The notes under the pieces are model-generated. The model searched no databases. It saw nothing but the letters and a program-made list of their open reading frames with translations, and had not been told where the DNA came from. A stretch of DNA of 64,000 nucleotides from Alectoria sarmentosa (Eukaryota; Ascomycota; Lecanoromycetes; Lecanorales; Parmeliaceae), in the NCBI GenBank assembly GCA_009733775.1, contig WOGZ01000108.1, positions 1 to 64,000 on the forward strand, read 5' to 3'. Shown piece after piece: positions 26,070-37,073 of the stretch (its first letter is position 1; every line of letters starts with the position of its first letter). The translations under genes and the position numbers were made by a program.

Positions 26070-27050
26070 ATGTCAAAAAACAATAGTCCTCAAGAACCGA
26101 GTTACTCTCCACCAACAACTGGCATACTTTCCTATCTCTCGGCCGGCTGGATACCATATGCCGAGCTCACCCGCATTGACAGACCTTTTCCCATCCTCAT
26201 GTTCTACTTCCCGTTTCTGTGGGGATCATTGATTGCGGGCATCATGGCAGAGCCTGTTGTTCCGCCGTTGAAGATGGCCTTCGTCAACGCTCTCCTCCTC
26301 ATCAACACCACTCTGGTCCGAGGCCTGGGATGCACTTGGAACGATATCCTTGATTCGGATGTTGATGTCAAGGTCGCCCGGACACGCCTCCGGCCTGTTG
26401 CTCGTGGAGCAATCTCTCATCGACAAGCCTTGATCTTTACTGCATTTCAGCTCATTCTGGAACTTGGTTTCATACAGCTGCTACCGCGAAAGTTTACATA
26501 TTATAGCATCGCCTGGCTTGTCCTCGTCGCTATATATCCACTCGCCAAACGTGTGACCGTATACACGCAAGTGGCGCTAGGATTTACAGTTGCTTGGGGC
26601 GTACTGATGGGGTTTCCGGCCCTCGACATCGACCTCCTTACATCTTCCGAACGAATGCTAGCGGCAGGAAGTCTTGCAGCATCGAACATCATCTGGACGA
26701 TCGGATCGGATTTGATCTATGCGCATCAGGACATACAGGACGATCGAAAGTCTGGCATCAACTCCATGGCTGTTCGCCACGAAGAGAAGTCGAAAGCTAT
26801 TCTGGCAGGGCTTGGAATGATGCAAATATTGCTTCTTACGTTAATGGGGTTGATGGTGAAGGCTGGTGAAGTTTACTACTTGGGCACCTGCGGGTGTACG
26901 TTGATTGCTTTATGGGCGACGTTTGGAACGGTGAATCTGCGTGACGCGCAAGATTGCGCCAAATCGTTCAAAAGGGGGGCGTGGCTGACGAGCGGCGCCG
27001 TCACTACTGGGATTTTGGCCGAGTATATGACAAGATCACATACCTTCTAA
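26070..27050 (+). CDS. UbiA-family membrane prenyltransferase
   Basis: Single-exon gene for a 326-residue polytopic membrane enzyme that would attach a prenyl chain to an aromatic or polyketide acceptor. The first Asp-rich motif NDILDSDVD (residues 91-99) and the second, YAHQDIQDD (217-225), bind the Mg-diphosphate in this family. About eight hydrophobic helices surround them. The N-terminal block SAGWIPYAELTRIDRP resembles fungal meroterpenoid prenyltransferases and also COQ2-type enzymes. The ATG at 26070 has A at -3; the frame is open upstream only through non-ATG codons. Neighbours (methyltransferase, hydrolase) favour a secondary-metabolism role over ubiquinone synthesis, but no polyketide synthase or terpene cyclase is in the window. 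Confidence 0.88.
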   Translation: MSKNNSPQEPSYSPPTTGILSYLSAGWIPYAELTRIDRPFPILMFYFPFLWGSLIAGIMAEPVVPPLKMAFVNALLLINTTLVRGLGCTWNDILDSDVDVKVARTRLRPVARGAISHRQALIFTAFQLILELGFIQLLPRKFTYYSIAWLVLVAIYPLAKRVTVYTQVALGFTVAWGVLMGFPALDIDLLTSSERMLAAGSLAASNIIWTIGSDLIYAHQDIQDDRKSGINSMAVRHEEKSKAILAGLGMMQILLLTLMGLMVKAGEVYYLGTCGCTLIALWATFGTVNLRDAQDCAKSFKRGAWLTSGAVTTGILAEYMTRSHTF

Positions 27051-28409
27051 TTTACTTGTGTGGAATTCCAGGGCGCTCTCCCTTGGAGAGTGTACCAGAT
27101 GACCCAGGAAATACTAATAGATGAAGAGAGAAGGAGTTTTGAAGCAGTTGTCGCTTGAAACCCGAATTACGATACCGTATTATTAGGGCTTGCTAGGCTC
27201 GGGCACCATTGACGTCTTGGTGCATACAGTACCCTGCAATAGATAGTAGCCCACACGATGGATTCGAAAGGCTAAAATCCAGTTCGTGTTCACGCCAACC
27301 GGACGTATGAGGTCACTCCTCTTTGCGCCACCAGAAGTTGGAGTCGAGAATATTCTCCGCGCAACCCCTTTAATTTATGGTGCACCCTACTCTACCAGGT
27401 ACACCTATCGAAAAGGTCGGATTCACGCTTGGCCGCATGACTCATCAGGGGGTTTGCCGGGGTTATGGTGGCCCCGCTATTGCGAATTGCGAGTGCCGAA
27501 TGCTCGTGGCACATGTTACGACATAGTGCATAGCGGTACAGTAAGTCTGCTAACGCCGACAGCTAAACTAAAGATAGAGAAGGCATCTTATTGGTTGTTG
27601 GAATTCTTTATCCTCCGGATGTATTCGGGGGGAGGGGGGGAGAGAAAGGCTTGCTTCACATTGGATAGTCTGGTTGCATCCCATTAATTCCCATCGCATA
27701 ATAGCAGGGCTATGCAGGCGCCAAAATCCATGTGGGTGGTGCATGTGCATGTGCATGAGGAAACTTGCAGGCTGAACTTTGTATTGAAGCATAAGCATAC
27801 AGTAGTGTAAAGTATTGTCTGTGCGCAAGGTGCTAGCATGCCAATCCTCAAGCTCTTACACATTTCCAATTACTCTCTACCTATTTTACCATCAAATGTG
27901 CATGCCTCCACCACCTCTTTCGGTCAGTATCGGCTCTGAGTAGTGGGCATCAAGCACATGGCGGCTGTGCTATCCCTCTTTTTCGGGGTGTCTTGATTCT
28001 CGATTCTCGAAGCCGGACCGTCCCTGAGAGCTACCCTCCATACTGGGTGACGTGGGAAATTTATCTGGGGCGCTAAAGGCAACATGTCCTGTGTAAGGTG
28101 GCTAACAGATGCGACACTTCGTGTCAGCATGGACTTTGTCAGCACGCTGATCACATCCTGTGGACCCTGCCGTCTGCACAATGACGAAAAGCCATAAGCG
28201 CACTCCCTCCACTCAATACTCATGCACTGAACGATTTGGTCTTGTACCAGCGTATTCCTGTCTACCTCACAAGCCATCCCGAAACCTGTGCCCACCCTCT
28301 ACACTACTACACTTTCCTATTGCCATTTCCACTGGTTGGAAATTGGAGCACAAGATACCAAGATAAACGGAGCATCTTCTCTATTGCGCACGTCTTGAGT
28401 TCAGTCATC
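27051..28409. other. Intergenic, no gene seen
   Basis: A 133-codon plus-strand ORF at 27286-27687 and some minus ORFs exist, but they lack domains, overlap each other and have no support. A G-run lies near 27627. Confidence 0.45.
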
Positions 28410-29932
28410 ATGGCAGCATCCAATCCTCCTCTCCCTGCTCCCCCAGCAGACGGCGACCGCAATAGAGGCTCTTCCATCCTAGTCACAGAAACCATCTTCG
28501 TCGCGATTGGAACCATCCTCGTTCTCGCTCGTCTCTACGTGCGATCCCACATCATTAGGAGGCTGGGACTAGATGATCTCTTCATCGTACTCGGCCTGGT
28601 AAGACCTCCCCAAAGCCTTCCCGAATGTCCACGATACTAAACAGCACCGGACCAGATCTTTGCCATCGTAGTCCTGGCCTTGGATGGGGTCATGGTCCAC
28701 AACGGCGTCGGGCGCCATCAATTCTACCTAGAGCTCTCGCCAGAGCTACTGTTACAGTTATCACAAGCTATTAAATGGCAATACATATCTCAAGTTGTCT
28801 TGATCCTCTCAACCATGTTCACCAAAGTCTCCATCTGCTTCTTCCTCCTGCGTATTTTCGGCACAAAACCGATGTGGAAACGGGGTCTTTACGCCATCAT
28901 GGCATTCGCGGTCGTGACAAATATATCCAGCGCGTCTATTGTGCTGGCGCAATGTTCGCCGGTTCAGAAACTTTGGGATCCGCTGATGCCCGGCACTTGT
29001 TGGGGTCCTGATACAGAGATCTCTATTGGTGATTATAACGGTGGTGAGTTTTATCCTGGACAACGATTTCTTGACGTATGTGCTGGGAAAGGGTTGCTGA
29101 TGTTTGAGAATAGCTGTTTCGGTTTTCTGCGATTGGGCGCTTGCCAGTTTGCCGATTGTTTTCATGTGGAATTTGCAGATGAGCATCAAGCTCAAAGTGG
29201 GCATCTGCGTTTTGATGGGAATGGGTTTCTTGTGAGTTACCCTCCGCAGATGGGAATGCTACCGTGAAATCCCACTTTCTTGGGGTGTTTGTTGATAAAT
29301 TCGCAGCTCGGGCGTCTGCGCCATTGTGCGAACGGTGCTGCTGAGGAACCTCGCCGCTACTGATGTCACGTGTAAGTCTCACCCTTCAGCTGGCTCATCG
29401 ACCAGACTGACAGTAAACCGTCTCAGGGGATCTCGTTCCGTTGGTGATTTGGGCAATGCAAGTCCACTCCTTTTCCCTTTTTCAATCCACCATTGCTCCC
29501 TCACCCTAACCCCCAACCATCTGCTTCCACTAATCTCTCCACAGTCTCGAAGAAACAATCGGCATCATAGCCGCCTGCATCCCAACCCTCAAACCCCTCT
29601 TCGACACATCTCTCCGCTTCCCCTGGAGCACCCGCGGCTGGAGCCGGAAACTGGCGGGCGAAGAGTCTGGCCCCTCTCACAACAGCGAGGAAGATGACAA
29701 ACGCCGTCTGCAGCCTGCCCCGCAACACAACGTCCACCTCAACACCTTTCCCGTCAATCAAGATGCGTATCTGAGAGACGATGGAAGGGAGAGGAATCGA
29801 GTGGAGATTAAAGGTGGAGGGCAGGAGAGTAGGAGTACGGAGGGGCTGGGCTTGGGGAGGGATGGGATCAGGATGGAGACTGAATTTGGTTCATATAAGG
29901 GCGACGTATTGGATGATTTTGATAGGGTTTGA
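28410..29932 (+). CDS. Fungal rhodopsin-domain (PTH11-like) membrane receptor, six exons
   Basis: Seven-helix integral membrane protein of the fungal rhodopsin-domain family, often called PTH11-like or SAT4-like, 392 residues. Exons: 28410-28598, 28656-29043, 29114-29231, 29307-29371, 29427-29457 and 29545-29932. Phases are consistent throughout and the total is 393 codons. Family landmarks: LGLDDLFIVLG after helix 2, FTKVSICFFLLRIF in helix 4, AQCSPVQKLWDP, then DWALASLPI, WNLQMSIKLKVG and TIGIIAACIPTLKPLF. The last intron fits only as a GC-AG intron (donor GCAAGT at 29458). The cytoplasmic tail is charged and low in complexity. PTH11 of Magnaporthe senses surface cues, but most members have no known ligand. 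No CFEM domain is present. Confidence 0.85.
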
Positions 29933-30161
29933 GAGAGAGGGGGGGGTATTCAAACTCTTCCTCTAAAAAAGTTCCATAGACTCGCCCGCTCGCTCGCAAC
30001 CTCTTGGTTTTCCCCAAACTGTTGGCTTCCCAACCCCGCCGCCGGACACATCATCGTAGCAGCAGCAGCACTGTGATTGTCGTGAACAAATGCGGTGCTC
30101 GAAAATCGCATCCGCTCACGCTCTAATCCGAAAAAAGACTGTCCTCGGAAAACGCTCGAAA

Positions 30162-30190
30162 AGAACCGAACCGAACCGAACCGAACCGAA
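30162..30190 (+). repeat. GAACC pentanucleotide microsatellite
   Basis: About five to six copies of the unit GAACC. Confidence 0.85.
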
Positions 30191-30294
30191 CAACCCTTTC
30201 TTGAACGAACGGACCGTGTATGGCGGGCTGAAGTTTTTTGATTTTTTTTTTTTCCATCATCGGATCCATCTTACTACTTTACTGCTCCAACAAG

Positions 30295-30676
30295 TCGGAA
30301 ACCCGGAAACGCACGTCTTGGTTAGTACTTATTTGTTGTTGGTAGCGTGAAAACAGAGAGGGGGTGGTGTGTGTGTGTGTGTGTGTGGTATTAACATCGA
30401 TGTTTCTTTTTCATTCATATCGGTTCGGGTGTGGGGTTTTGATATAATTTATATCAGAAATTGTTTCAATGAGAAGGTTTTTTTATCATTGGGTTTATTT
30501 ATTAGTTATTGCTTGATATGTCGAAAATTCGAAAACGCACGCTCTGGTTAGTATTTATTTGGGGGCGTGAAAATAGAGAGGTGTGTGTGTGTGTGGTATT
30601 AACATCGATGTTTTTTTCATTCATGTCGGTTTGGGTGTGGTTTTGATATAATTCATATCAGAAACTCTCTCAACGG
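30295..30676 (+). repeat. Imperfect tandem duplication with TG microsatellites
   Basis: Two diverged copies at roughly 30295-30470 and 30521-30676, offset by about 226 bp. Each has a GAAACGCAC box, a GTTAGTA...TATTT segment, a GTG(TG)n run, GGTATTAACATCGATGTTT and TTTTGATATAAT. It lies downstream of the receptor gene. No ORF spans it. Confidence 0.75.
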
Positions 30677-30774
30677 GTTACAGTGAGTGGAATGAATGAA
30701 TAAATGAATGGATGAATGAATGATAAGAAAGCATATATGTATAATCGATCTATGGAGTTGGGCGCCGGCCCATG

Positions 30775-30800
30775 GGGTGGGGTGGGGTGGGGTGGGGTGG
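30775..30800 (+). repeat. GGGGT pentamer array, G-quadruplex-capable
   Basis: Five consecutive GGGGT-like units just after CCCATG. The pattern of four or more G4 runs spaced by one base fits a strong G-quadruplex motif on the plus strand. Confidence 0.8.
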
Positions 30801-30869
30801 ATTTATAAGAAACCTCATGGCTAATCAAAGGACTGTATAGCAAGCAGACCTGTATGGTTAAAAACATCG

Positions 30870-32678
30870 GGACGAAAGGGAATATGTCATGGAATGCATG
30901 ATAGATATATAGAGAATCGATTCTGACCAGTACTCTACTCGATCGGACGATTCAATTTGAAAAAAAAAAGGGGGGATAAAAGAAGTGAGTAACGAGCAGA
31001 ATTGATTGGTCCATTCAGCTTGAATTTAGTGGAGGAGGCAGAGAAAAAAAAGAAAAAAAGAAAGAAAGAAACCCCACGCTTTCAATCTTAAGTATCGCAA
31101 AAGCCAGAATCCGTTGATTTGGGTGTTCGTTTTTGGAGGAACCGGTGGACTATCTAGTTTACTACATACAATTTCCGTTTCCCTGATCACGGTGAAAACA
31201 ACTGCAACGACAACCACAACAACAACAACTTTTTTTTGTCTCCCATCTGCTCCTCCATCGTTATCGTCAACCGTGTGCTCCTCGATTTCTCTCGGCTCTG
31301 CAGTTCCCTACCTCCGACCGGCCATCCAATCTCCGTTCTTGTTTCCTCTCTCCCTCCCCTTGCCGGCTGAGCTCGCCATGATGCCGATATCCAGTTTGTT
31401 GTGGGGCCTACGATGGCACGCGCGTGTCTAGCTGTGTTTTTGTTTCCGTCGATGAGGCTCGCCGAGTCGCGGAATGTGGGTTGAGCTGATGCTTTTTCGG
31501 GAGCGTTGATGCAACTTTTGGGCTGGACGTTGGCGCAAATAATTACCTTTATACGATCTTTGCGGGGGGGAATGCCCGCGCGAGAAGGGTAGGAAGGTCT
31601 TGCGAATCAATTCTCCTGTCATGATTACTTTAGGTTGTCGAGCTTTGAAGCGCTTGATGTCAAAATAAGGTTCTCCCGGCCTCCTCCCAGCCACGTGTCG
31701 AAGCAACCACCACCATGGCTCAGTGGAGCAACCTGCACATTACTCAGCCTACCCAATTTCCAGCACCGCCGCCGACACGACAAACGTCGGAGTGTCAGCC
31801 CCAGTTGCGAGGTTTTCGAAAGAGGCAATAGGGAAAGCATCAAGCCAAGGTTCCAAGGTCAAGTCACTGAGCAGGCGTCCACAAGGCGAAGTTGCGCATG
31901 ATGCGCGGTGGCGTTGTAGCGCACTGGAAATTGGCCAGGCTTCGTATGCTGTGCGAGTTGGAAAATCTGTGTTCGTAGAGTCTGAAAGGGATGTGGAGGG
32001 GAGGGAGACGAGAAAAGAGTCAACCAACGTAAGTGCTCTATCTTATCCCATCCAATCTTGGCTCGACAGAGAGGTGCGGAAACGCCGGAGAGAAATCATC
32101 TTTCAGAAAGTGAAGCTGAGGCCGATGCGCAAAGCAGCGGACTCGAGCTGATTGCATCAAATGTAGCGATGTCGGATTTAGATCAGAGCTTGAACAACTG
32201 GATTAAAGTATTCAGAAGATGTACTTCGAACACGAATTTGCGATGTGAGATTGCAGCAAGAGGTCGACATGTTTCGTAAAGAATGTGCCCTCTTCGAGTT
32301 TATAGACTTTGCATAACGTTGTAGGATTAATTCAAGCATTGTATTAGATTAAGCCACAATACCACACTCATCTCTGGAGATTGCTGCGGAGGCCATCGTC
32401 ACGCGCGGTATTGAATAGTCTGAACGAAACGTACTGGATTCGTCTGCATGCTTGGTGGACGTCCGAGGCTTGAACGTTGACTTCCATTGCTCTGACCTAG
32501 TGACGAATTGTTACCTTGGTTCGAAATGGGCCCTCTGCTGACAGAATTACCTTGCATGAAGGCAAAGCGACGTCTAGGCGGCACTTTGGCGTCTGGGTAC
32601 AATATAGTAAATGTTGTGACAAAGGCGCGGAGCTCACAGCAGGGTATCAATCAATCTGTCGTGAAAGGCGGCAAGACC
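30870..32678. other. Intergenic, no supported gene
   Basis: Contains A-rich and GAAA-type simple repeats near 30960-31070 and ACA repeats near 31200-31225. Two ORFs at 31723-32033 and 32084-32279 would join in phase over a gtaagt...acag intron, but the first has no ATG and no recognised domain. I leave it as non-coding or unknown. Confidence 0.4.
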
Positions 32679-33392
32679 CTAGATTCTTCCCACCTCCCTC
32701 TCCAACACTTCCCAAGTCCTTTTCTCCATCCTTTGCTCTCTAGTGCTTTGCTGTACCGCGGCTCCACGCATCTCATCCGTTTCCAGGTCCTGGTGCGAAC
32801 CTTTCTGACCTTCCTTCCCCAGCGTTTCGACAACCTCTCTCGCCCTCCCGACCGCCTCCCCTACCCCTTTTGTCTCGCCTCTCACCCTCTCCAGCTGCTC
32901 CTCCAACATCAAAATCAGCGTCTCCCGTGCCTGATGCGGTCGATATCCGTTGATGACCTTGTTAATCTCCTGAAAAAGTTCGTGGAGCTCGTCCCATATT
33001 GGGCCGTAGCCTGGTGGATTGGTCGCAAGGGCGTTGGTCAGGGAGAGGAAGGTGAGGAGAAGCTTATGCGTGAGGGATAGGAGCCGCGAGGGTGTTGGTG
33101 TTTGTTGTTCTTCCGAGGCCGGTGTTGAGGAGACTTCGTGGAGGGTGCCAAAGGAGCGGTATTTGCCATCCGCTGGTGGAGGTGGGGGGACAAGATTTCG
33201 TAGCTCGGGCGGTAGTGACAAAAGGTCTGAGACATGCGCTGAAGTTGGCTGTGTAGCTAGCGAGGTGGATTGGCCTTGGGGGTCGATATATTTCTGGAGG
33301 CTCTCGAGGTTTTGCGGCGTGAAAGATTTGTAGAACGGTGGTGGAGCTGGGAACGCGGCGCTGATGGTACCAGGCTGGGGCTGGTCTGCCAT
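32679..33392 (-). CDS. MED7: Mediator of RNA polymerase II transcription subunit 7
   Basis: Intronless 237-residue protein. MED7 is a middle-module Mediator subunit that pairs with MED21 and MED31 and bridges activators to RNA polymerase II in the nucleus. Recognised by the N-terminal FPAPPPFYKSFTPQNLESL block (residues 14-32), the ELRNLVPPPPP stretch (63-73), YRSFG, and the central helix with INGYRPHQARETLILMLEEQ (about 146-165), which is the family hallmark. The C-terminus is a coiled coil, as usual. Length is normal for filamentous fungi. The ATG at 33392 is the first in frame and precedes ADQPQPG. Confidence 0.95.
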   Translation of the reverse strand: MADQPQPGTISAAFPAPPPFYKSFTPQNLESLQKYIDPQGQSTSLATQPTSAHVSDLLSLPPELRNLVPPPPPADGKYRSFGTLHEVSSTPASEEQQTPTPSRLLSLTHKLLLTFLSLTNALATNPPGYGPIWDELHELFQEINKVINGYRPHQARETLILMLEEQLERVRGETKGVGEAVGRAREVVETLGKEGQKGSHQDLETDEMRGAAVQQSTREQRMEKRTWEVLEREVGRI

Positions 33393-33640
33393 TGTTCTCT
33401 AGTCTCAAAAAATGTCCCTGGCCTTGGGGGTTGATACTGCTATCAAATGGGAGTAGGAGCATTGAAGACGCAGGACGCGAGGATGCGGTTGAAATCCGGG
33501 GTAAACACGCTAGCAGTCCTCTTGCATAGGTCACTGAATTCCATTTTGTTCCGTCTACAAATTGCATATTTCATCATGTTATTTTACTTGACTACACCCT
33601 TATAGATGAACGTTCAGTGCGGCCAATCTCGTTGACGACC

Positions 33641-34765
33641 ATGCCTCGCGCCGCTGGAAAGAAGACAGCTGGCCAAGATGAGGGCTTCACCGGGTCTCTC
33701 TCAAGGTTCTGGAACCGGTCCTACGCTGCAGACTATGTTGGCTTCGCCCTGCTGCTGGTAGCATATAGCTTAGTTAGTCCCCAATAATTCGATTCAAAGT
33801 CACAACCCTGATCCTTGCTCAGATACAAGTACTCGTCGAACCCTTCCACCGCATGTTCTCCTTAGACAATATCTCCATACAATACCCTCACGCCGCTGTT
33901 GAGCGTGTACCAGTCAGTATGCAGCTTTGAGCCTTCCACTGTCTACGTTCCCGCTGATTTGATGGCGCAGGATGGAACGTCGCCTACTCTGTCTTTATAC
34001 CACTATGCATTATTTTACTATGGGCCGTCATACTCCGGCCAGGTCTACACAAGACGAATGTCACAATACTGGGTCTTGTTGTTAGCATCATGCTGACTAC
34101 ATTCCTTACGGACGTGGTTAAAAATTCAGTGGGGCGACCAAGGCCGGACCTGATCGCTCGCTGCAAACCTAGAAAGGGTACCCCTGAGCATATTTTGATC
34201 ACCATCGGCTCTTGCACCGAGACAGATCACCACGTTCTACATGATGGATGGAGAAGCTTTCCCAGCGGTCACAGCAGCCTTGCTTTCAGTGGACTGGGGT
34301 ATCTGGCGTTGTAAGGATCACAAAGCGCATTTTTGGACTCGAGCTAAGATTGGCAGGTTCTTTGCCGGACAGATGCATATTTTCCGACCTCGGACTGACC
34401 TGGCCAGGGTTCTGCTCGCCCTAGCACCGCTGGTCGGCGCTGCGCTCATCGCGATCTCGCGCCTGGAAGACTATCGACACGATGTCTACGATGTCACTAC
34501 GGGATCGATTCTGGGCATGTTCGTTGCTTATTTCTCGTACAGAAGGTACTACCCAATGTTGAATTCATCTCATTGCGATACACCATTCCCAAGCCGAGCC
34601 GAGTGGGCTTCGAAAAAAGGATTCGGGAAGCTGAAGGATGAGGAGGCGAGGGCTGGAAGCGCTGAAAGCTTTGACATTGACGACATGGAGAACGCGGAGC
34701 ATGTGCCTTTGCGGGACACGAGCAGAGAGCGTGGCAAATTTGTTGGCAGTAGCAGCGAGCCATAG
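33641..34765 (+). CDS. PAP2-family lipid phosphatase (DPP1/LPP1-like), four exons
   Basis: Integral membrane phosphatase of 324 residues, probably acting on diacylglycerol pyrophosphate, phosphatidate or related lipids in vacuole or ER membranes. Exons: 33641-33772, 33823-33916, 33971-34310, 34357-34765; introns of 50, 54 and 46 nt keep phase. All three catalytic signatures are present: KNSVGRPRP (K-x6-RP), FPSGHSS (PSGH), and SRLEDYRHDVYD (SR-x5-H-x3-D). Six transmembrane helices are expected and hydrophobic segments agree. The tail is acidic and polar. Start ATG follows GACC with good context. It is head-to-head with MED7 (about 250 bp between start codons), so the two share a promoter region. 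Confidence 0.92.
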
Positions 34766-35248
34766 CCATTTGAAAAATGATAGCCTTGCTTGAAATCGCC
34801 AGTATTCCTGAAGACGAGATTGGACATCGATCGATGATGGACGTGTGTGCTGAGCTATCGTGAATAGTGTTGCGCACAAATTCTCACTTGCACTACTGTT
34901 TGAAGCAATTTCAATCAAGTATCAGCTTTGACGAGGTGCCATAATGTAAGGTAAGATACCTAATTTCTTAGGCAGCGCACGCTAAGACTCGGACGGATAT
35001 ACTATGGCGTGTCGATCTCCCGCTTGTCTCGCACGGTTCAGGAACTTGAAAACTTCAGGGTGGGTGAAACGGGTATTCGCTTTCTTGATAACGAAGTCAT
35101 GAAATCGCTGTTTCCTTCAGTATAGCCTTCTTCCATCCTCCAACCTTGACTTGCCTGCTGCATGCAACATTGTTTTTTTGACTTTCCAAATTTTTTTCTC
35201 TTCACTTAGGAAAGATTGCTCTGCACTTTTCATCGGCGCGTTTAAGCC

Positions 35249-37073
35249 ATGGCATTGACAGAGCACGATAACGCCGAAGAACCTCCCTCTGAAACGAGCC
35301 CGTTACTTGGCAACGGCAATGGCAAAGCCACCCTTGATGATACCGCAAACCCAGATAGAGAGACCAACAGTACCGGTGACAACCAGGACGAGAACCATGT
35401 TCCACTCGCCGAAGAAGCAGGCACGGGCAAAATCCTTCTAGTAATGAGCAGTATCTGGATCGGCACATTTCTGTCTGCCTTGGATTCCACAATCATAGCT
35501 ACCCTCTCAGCTCCCATATCCGACTCCTTCAATTCCTTGTCCTTGCTTTCTTGGCTCGCGTCCGCCTACTTCATCGCCAATGCGGCTCTCCAGCCTCTCA
35601 GTGGTCGATTAACCGATATTTTGTCTCGGAGGACGGGGCTCATCTTCTCCAATGTCTTCTTCGCTGCTGGTAACCTCATATGCGGTCTCGCCACGAGTGA
35701 ATGGGTCATGATCTTCGGTCGGGTTATCGCTGGTATGGGTGGCGGAGGCCTAAATGCCATTTCTACCTTCGTAGGGTCTGATCTCGTTCCTCTGCGCCGA
35801 CGAGGCGTATGGCAAGGTTTCGGTAACATCTGCTTTGGTGTCGGCTCAGCTCTTGGTGGTGTCTTCGGCGGCTGGATTAACGATACTTGGGGGTGGCGCA
35901 AAGCATTTTTGATCCAGTACGTGTCTCTGGGAAGTTCACTTATCACCCTGCGGCTTTTACACAATGCACGCCACACTCAGAGACCAAGTGCCTCCCTTAC
36001 TTCGCGAAATCTCTTAGCATAATCAGCATATCTTATGAGAGCTTTGCTGACACCTAGCACTTCTCAGAGTGCCATTTACTGTCGTCTCCGGCTTCATAGT
36101 ATTCTTCACCGTCAAAATCCCCGTCAAACATTCCTCCAAATCGGCCTTCAAGCGTATCGACTTCCTTGGCGCCACAGCGCTCATCACGACCCTGGTTCTC
36201 CTGCTTGTCGGCCTGAACTCTGGCGGCAATGTTGTACCCTGGAACCATCCTCTAATCTACACCACTCTCCCCTTATCCTTCATCTCCTTCTTCTTCTTCA
36301 TCTACATTGAAAGCAAGCATGCGTCCGAGCCTATCATACCAGTCAAGCTTCTTCTCAATCGGACAGTGCTGGCCGCCTGCTTGACAAATTGGTTTCTAAC
36401 CATGTGCGCCTTCTCGCTCATTTTCTACGCACCTATCTACTTTCAGGTTCAGGGCCTATCCACCACCCAATCTGGTGCACGACTAATACCGATGTCTATC
36501 GGCACGGGTATTGGTAGTGTATCTACTGGGCTCATCATGCGTTGGACAGGAAAGTATTACATACTCAACATCTGTATTTTGCTTGTGTTCACCACGGCTT
36601 ACGCTTTGATGTCATTTATTACATTAGCGACGCCGGCATGGGTACCTGTTCTTGCCTTCTTCATGGCCGGCCTGGGGTACAGCGGTATGCTTACTATCAC
36701 ACTCCTCGCGCTCATCAGCGCCGTGGATCATAAAGACCAAGCTGTCATTACGTCGGCTTCTTATGCTTTCCGAAGTACAGGTAGCGCCATCGGAATTACT
36801 ATCGCGTCGGCTGTGTTCCAGAATATCTTAAAGATAAGACTGTGGGCAGAGTTTGGGGACAGAAAGGACGCTGCAGGTGTTATTGGGAGGTTGAGGGATA
36901 GTCTCGACGCGATCAAGACTTTACCGGTCGAATGGAGAGGTGAGGTGAGAGAGATCTACACGGAGGCGCTGCGGGGAGTCTTCCTTACGACATTGGGCAT
37001 ATGCATTGTCGGGGGTTTGATAAGTCTGGCTATGAGGGAGCATGTCTTACATAAGACTCTAGAGAGGAACTGA
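35249..37073 (+). CDS. MFS transporter, DHA2 type (vacuolar basic amino acid transporter-like), two exons
   Basis: Polytopic transporter of 557 residues, about 14 hydrophobic helices. Exons: 35249-35916 and 36068-37073; the 151-nt intron (gtacgt donor, ctcag acceptor) keeps phase. After a 60-residue acidic cytoplasmic N-terminus comes the helix-1 motif LDSTIIAT typical of drug:H+ antiporters of the DHA2 group, then GRLTDILSRR (loop 2-3 motif A) and GRVIAGMGGGG. The N-terminal ETSPLL (residues 15-20) is an acidic dileucine signal of the kind that sends VBA/FNX1-type carriers to the vacuole. The closest known roles are therefore vacuolar import of lysine, histidine or arginine, or drug export. 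Substrate is not provable from sequence. Confidence 0.9.

Noticed and set aside
27286..27687. 133-codon plus-strand ORF after the prenyltransferase gene
   Set aside because: No domain, no homologous pattern, and a G-rich simple run near its end; looks like chance.
31723..32279. Two plus-strand ORFs that join in phase across a gtaagt...acag intron (about 32034-32083)
   Set aside because: The first segment has no ATG in frame after an upstream stop near 31666, no domain is recognisable, and a nearby ATG at 31715 is in another frame. Could be real with an unseen first exon, but support is too thin.
32399..32650. 83-codon minus ORF just downstream of MED7
   Set aside because: MED7 already ends normally at 32679 with a typical length; no splice site joins the two, and no domain is visible.
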